Shown one piece after another: positions 5,317 through 6,959 of a DNA stretch of 6,959 nucleotides (positions are counted from its first letter, which is position 1; every line of letters starts with the position of its first letter). The notes below the pieces were generated by a model, which saw only the letters and a list, made by a program, of their open reading frames with translations, searched no databases and was not told the origin of the DNA. Made by a program: the position numbers and the translations under genes. Source of the stretch: Oscillospiraceae bacterium (GTDB taxonomy: Bacteria > Bacillota > Clostridia > Oscillospirales > Oscillospiraceae); the NCBI GenBank assembly GCA_031282225.1, contig JAITEC010000219.1:1-6959 (forward strand), given 5' to 3'.

Positions 5317-6959
5317 ATCGCGTCGCCCTCCGGTTCCCCCGGTTCATCCCGGCCGTGAAAAAAGTCGTATATATTCTCCGCCGTGCTCTTTGGCACGACG
5401 CGCGCAAGGGACTCGGCGGAGGCGGCGCGTATCGCCCTCACGCTCCCGAACGCGCGCAGGAGATCCCCGCGGCGCTTTTTCCCTACGCCGGCAATCCCGT
5501 CCAGCTCGGAGCGCGCCACCCCCTTTGATCGCCGCGCGCGGTGGAACTCTATGGCAAACCGGTGCGTCTCCTCTTGAATGGTGCCGACAAACGCGAACAC
5601 AGCGGGATTTGAGGATATACCTATCTCGCTGCCCCCGGGAGATATAAGGGCACGCGTGCGGTGCCGGTCGTCCTTGACCATGCCGAACACGGGCAGCTCG
5701 ATGCCCGCGGAGGCCAGCGCTTCGAGCGCGGCGCGCGCGTGAGCCGCGCCGCCGTCTATGAACAGTACATCCGGCAGGACCGCGAATTTTTCATCGTTTT
5801 CAACGTATCGGGACATACGGCGCGATACGGCCTCCGCCATGCTGCGGTAGTCGTCCTGCGAGTCGAGAGCCTTGATCTTGAACCGCCTGTAGTCGCGCTT
5901 ATGCGGCTTTCCGTGCCGGAACACCGTCATAGACGCCACGATGTCGGATGATCCGGTATTTGATACATCAAACGCCTCTATTCGTTCGGGCGGCGCTTCG
6001 AGTCCGAGCGCTTTTTGCAGCCATTCAAGTGTCTTGTTCGTCTTTTCCTCACGCGTAGACGCGCGCTGCGTCTCCTCGCGCGCGTTCACGTTCGCCGTCT
6101 CCACAAGCCGCAGCTTTTCGCCGCGTCGCGGGTATCGCAGGCTGACCCGGTGCCCGGCGCACTGTGTGAACAGCTGCTCAAGCAGCGCCGCGTCCTGCGG
6201 CTCGGCGGGGAGATAGACGTCTGGCGGGATGGCACCGCGCTTTAAGTAGTATTGGCGCAGAAGTTCCGATATCGCGTCCCCGGGCGGCTCGATAGGTGTG
6301 TCGAACATCTCGAAGTCCTTATCTAGAAGCGTGCCGCCGATATAGTGGAGCGCGGTGAAGCAACTCTTGGCAGGACCCGCGTAATATCCTATGTAGTCGG
6401 AGTCGGCGCGCGAGCCCGATATCACCAGTTGCTTTGTCTCCAGCTGCGTTATGGCGCGCAGCCGGTCGCGCAGGGACGCGGCGAGCTCGAACTTGAGCTC
6501 GTCGGCGGCTTGCGCCATTTGAGCCTCCAGTTTGGACTTGACACCGGCCGTCTTGCCCTCCAGCACGGCTATCGCGGCCTCTATCGCCTCGCTGTGTGCC
6601 TCGCGGGGGGTCTCCGGAAGGCAAAATGCCTTGCACGCGCCCATATGGTGGTTCAGGCAAGGCCGCTCCTTTCCGATGTCTCGCGGGAACTTCCGCGAGC
6701 AGGTGGGCAGCCCAAAAGCCTTTTGCACGGCGGCTATGGCCTCAAAAGTCCTGTGCCTGTACCCATACGGCCCAAAATAGCGCGCGCCGTCGCGCTCCAG
6801 TTTTGCGGCCACCTTGAATACGGGGTACTCCTCGCGCGTGTCCACGCGTATAAAAGGGTACCCCTTGTCGTCGCGCAGCAGGATGTTGTACTTTGGACAG
6901 TGGTGCTTGATAAGGGAGTTCTCAAGCACGAGCGCTTCAAACTCGGAACCCGATATTAT
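5313..6959 (-). CDS. uvrC: excinuclease ABC subunit C, N terminus outside window
   Basis: UvrC makes the two incisions around a DNA lesion bound by UvrB in nucleotide excision repair. The visible 548 codons run to the window edge, and the reading frame is open there (SGSEFEALVLEN), so about 55-65 residues with the GIY-YIG core are cut off. Numbered from the first visible codon: the end of the GIY-YIG nuclease has the expected catalytic Glu at 13 (VLEN) and PKYN at 22-25. Four cysteines (87, 101, 109, 113) form the C-X13-C-X7-C-X3-C set that carries an Fe-S cluster in studied UvrC proteins. The UVR/UvrB-binding helix pair is at about 141-175. The RNase H-like second nuclease has Asp331 (FDVS), Asp402 (IDGG) and His466 (THRFA), the expected DDH triad. 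The C-terminal helix-hairpin-helix DNA-binding region (GIAGVGKKRR) begins near 488. It looks fully functional. IDGG is followed by AAH rather than the commoner KGQ. Confidence 0.96.
   Translation of the reverse strand: MISGSEFEALVLENSLIKHHCPKYNILLRDDKGYPFIRVDTREEYPVFKVAAKLERDGARYFGPYGYRHRTFEAIAAVQKAFGLPTCSRKFPRDIGKERPCLNHHMGACKAFCLPETPREAHSEAIEAAIAVLEGKTAGVKSKLEAQMAQAADELKFELAASLRDRLRAITQLETKQLVISGSRADSDYIGYYAGPAKSCFTALHYIGGTLLDKDFEMFDTPIEPPGDAISELLRQYYLKRGAIPPDVYLPAEPQDAALLEQLFTQCAGHRVSLRYPRRGEKLRLVETANVNAREETQRASTREEKTNKTLEWLQKALGLEAPPERIEAFDVSNTGSSDIVASMTVFRHGKPHKRDYRRFKIKALDSQDDYRSMAEAVSRRMSRYVENDEKFAVLPDVLFIDGGAAHARAALEALASAGIELPVFGMVKDDRHRTRALISPGGSEIGISSNPAVFAFVGTIQEETHRFAIEFHRARRSKGVARSELDGIAGVGKKRRGDLLRAFGSVRAIRAASAESLARVVPKSTAENIYDFFHGRDEPGEPEGDAI

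Noticed and set aside
5313..6929. GTG at 6929-6927 as the start of uvrC
   Set aside because: The frame is open upstream to the window edge and encodes SGSEFEAL, which continues the conserved UvrC sequence, so the GTG is an internal valine and the gene is cut by the window.
1..6959. CRISPR array, mobile element, phage or defence genes
   Set aside because: No direct-repeat series, transposase, integrase, toxin or nuclease-effector motif is seen; the only nuclease is the housekeeping UvrC. The tRNA could serve as an integration site, but no integrase or attachment repeat is visible.

Overview
The window is a tightly packed stretch of a GC-rich bacterial chromosome in which every supported gene lies on the minus strand. 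Read in the direction of transcription (from 6959 down to 1) the order is: uvrC (5' end outside the window), rsmD, coaD, a small coiled-coil protein, an FAD-dependent oxidoreductase of the amine-oxidase/PRK07233 type, a large DUF2298 membrane protein, and a tRNA-Arg(TCT) whose 3' half is outside the window. Junctions are very tight: ATGA four-base overlaps at uvrC/rsmD, coaD/coiled-coil and oxidoreductase/DUF2298, and gaps of only 12 and 6 bases at the other two. I see no internal terminator and no gene-free stretch longer than 45 bases, so the six protein genes look like one operon.

The organism is bacterial: the tRNA has a near-consensus sigma-70 type promoter, the ribosome-binding sites are Shine-Dalgarno type, and UvrC, RsmD and CoaD are the bacterial forms. 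The order rsmD-coaD followed by a ~155-residue coiled-coil 'ATPase-like' protein is what I associate with Clostridia and related Firmicutes. A GC-rich clostridial lineage is my best guess, but this is inference. DUF2298 proteins are best known from Chloroflexi and archaea and occur more sparsely elsewhere. Isoleucine is often written ATA despite the high GC (9 of 14 in coaD), a possible lineage marker.

The first half of the operon is housekeeping: nucleotide excision repair (uvrC), 16S rRNA methylation (rsmD) and coenzyme A synthesis (coaD). The second half is less understood. The oxidoreductase and the DUF2298 polytopic protein are translationally coupled and are probably an envelope-related pair (lipid or polyprenyl/sugar chemistry), but neither substrate can be read from the sequence. 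At the end, the tRNA-Arg has its own promoter, whose -35 hexamer overlaps the stop codon of the DUF2298 gene.

I found no mobile element, CRISPR array, phage gene, toxin-antitoxin pair or defence system. The part most worth pursuing is the oxidoreductase/DUF2298 pair.
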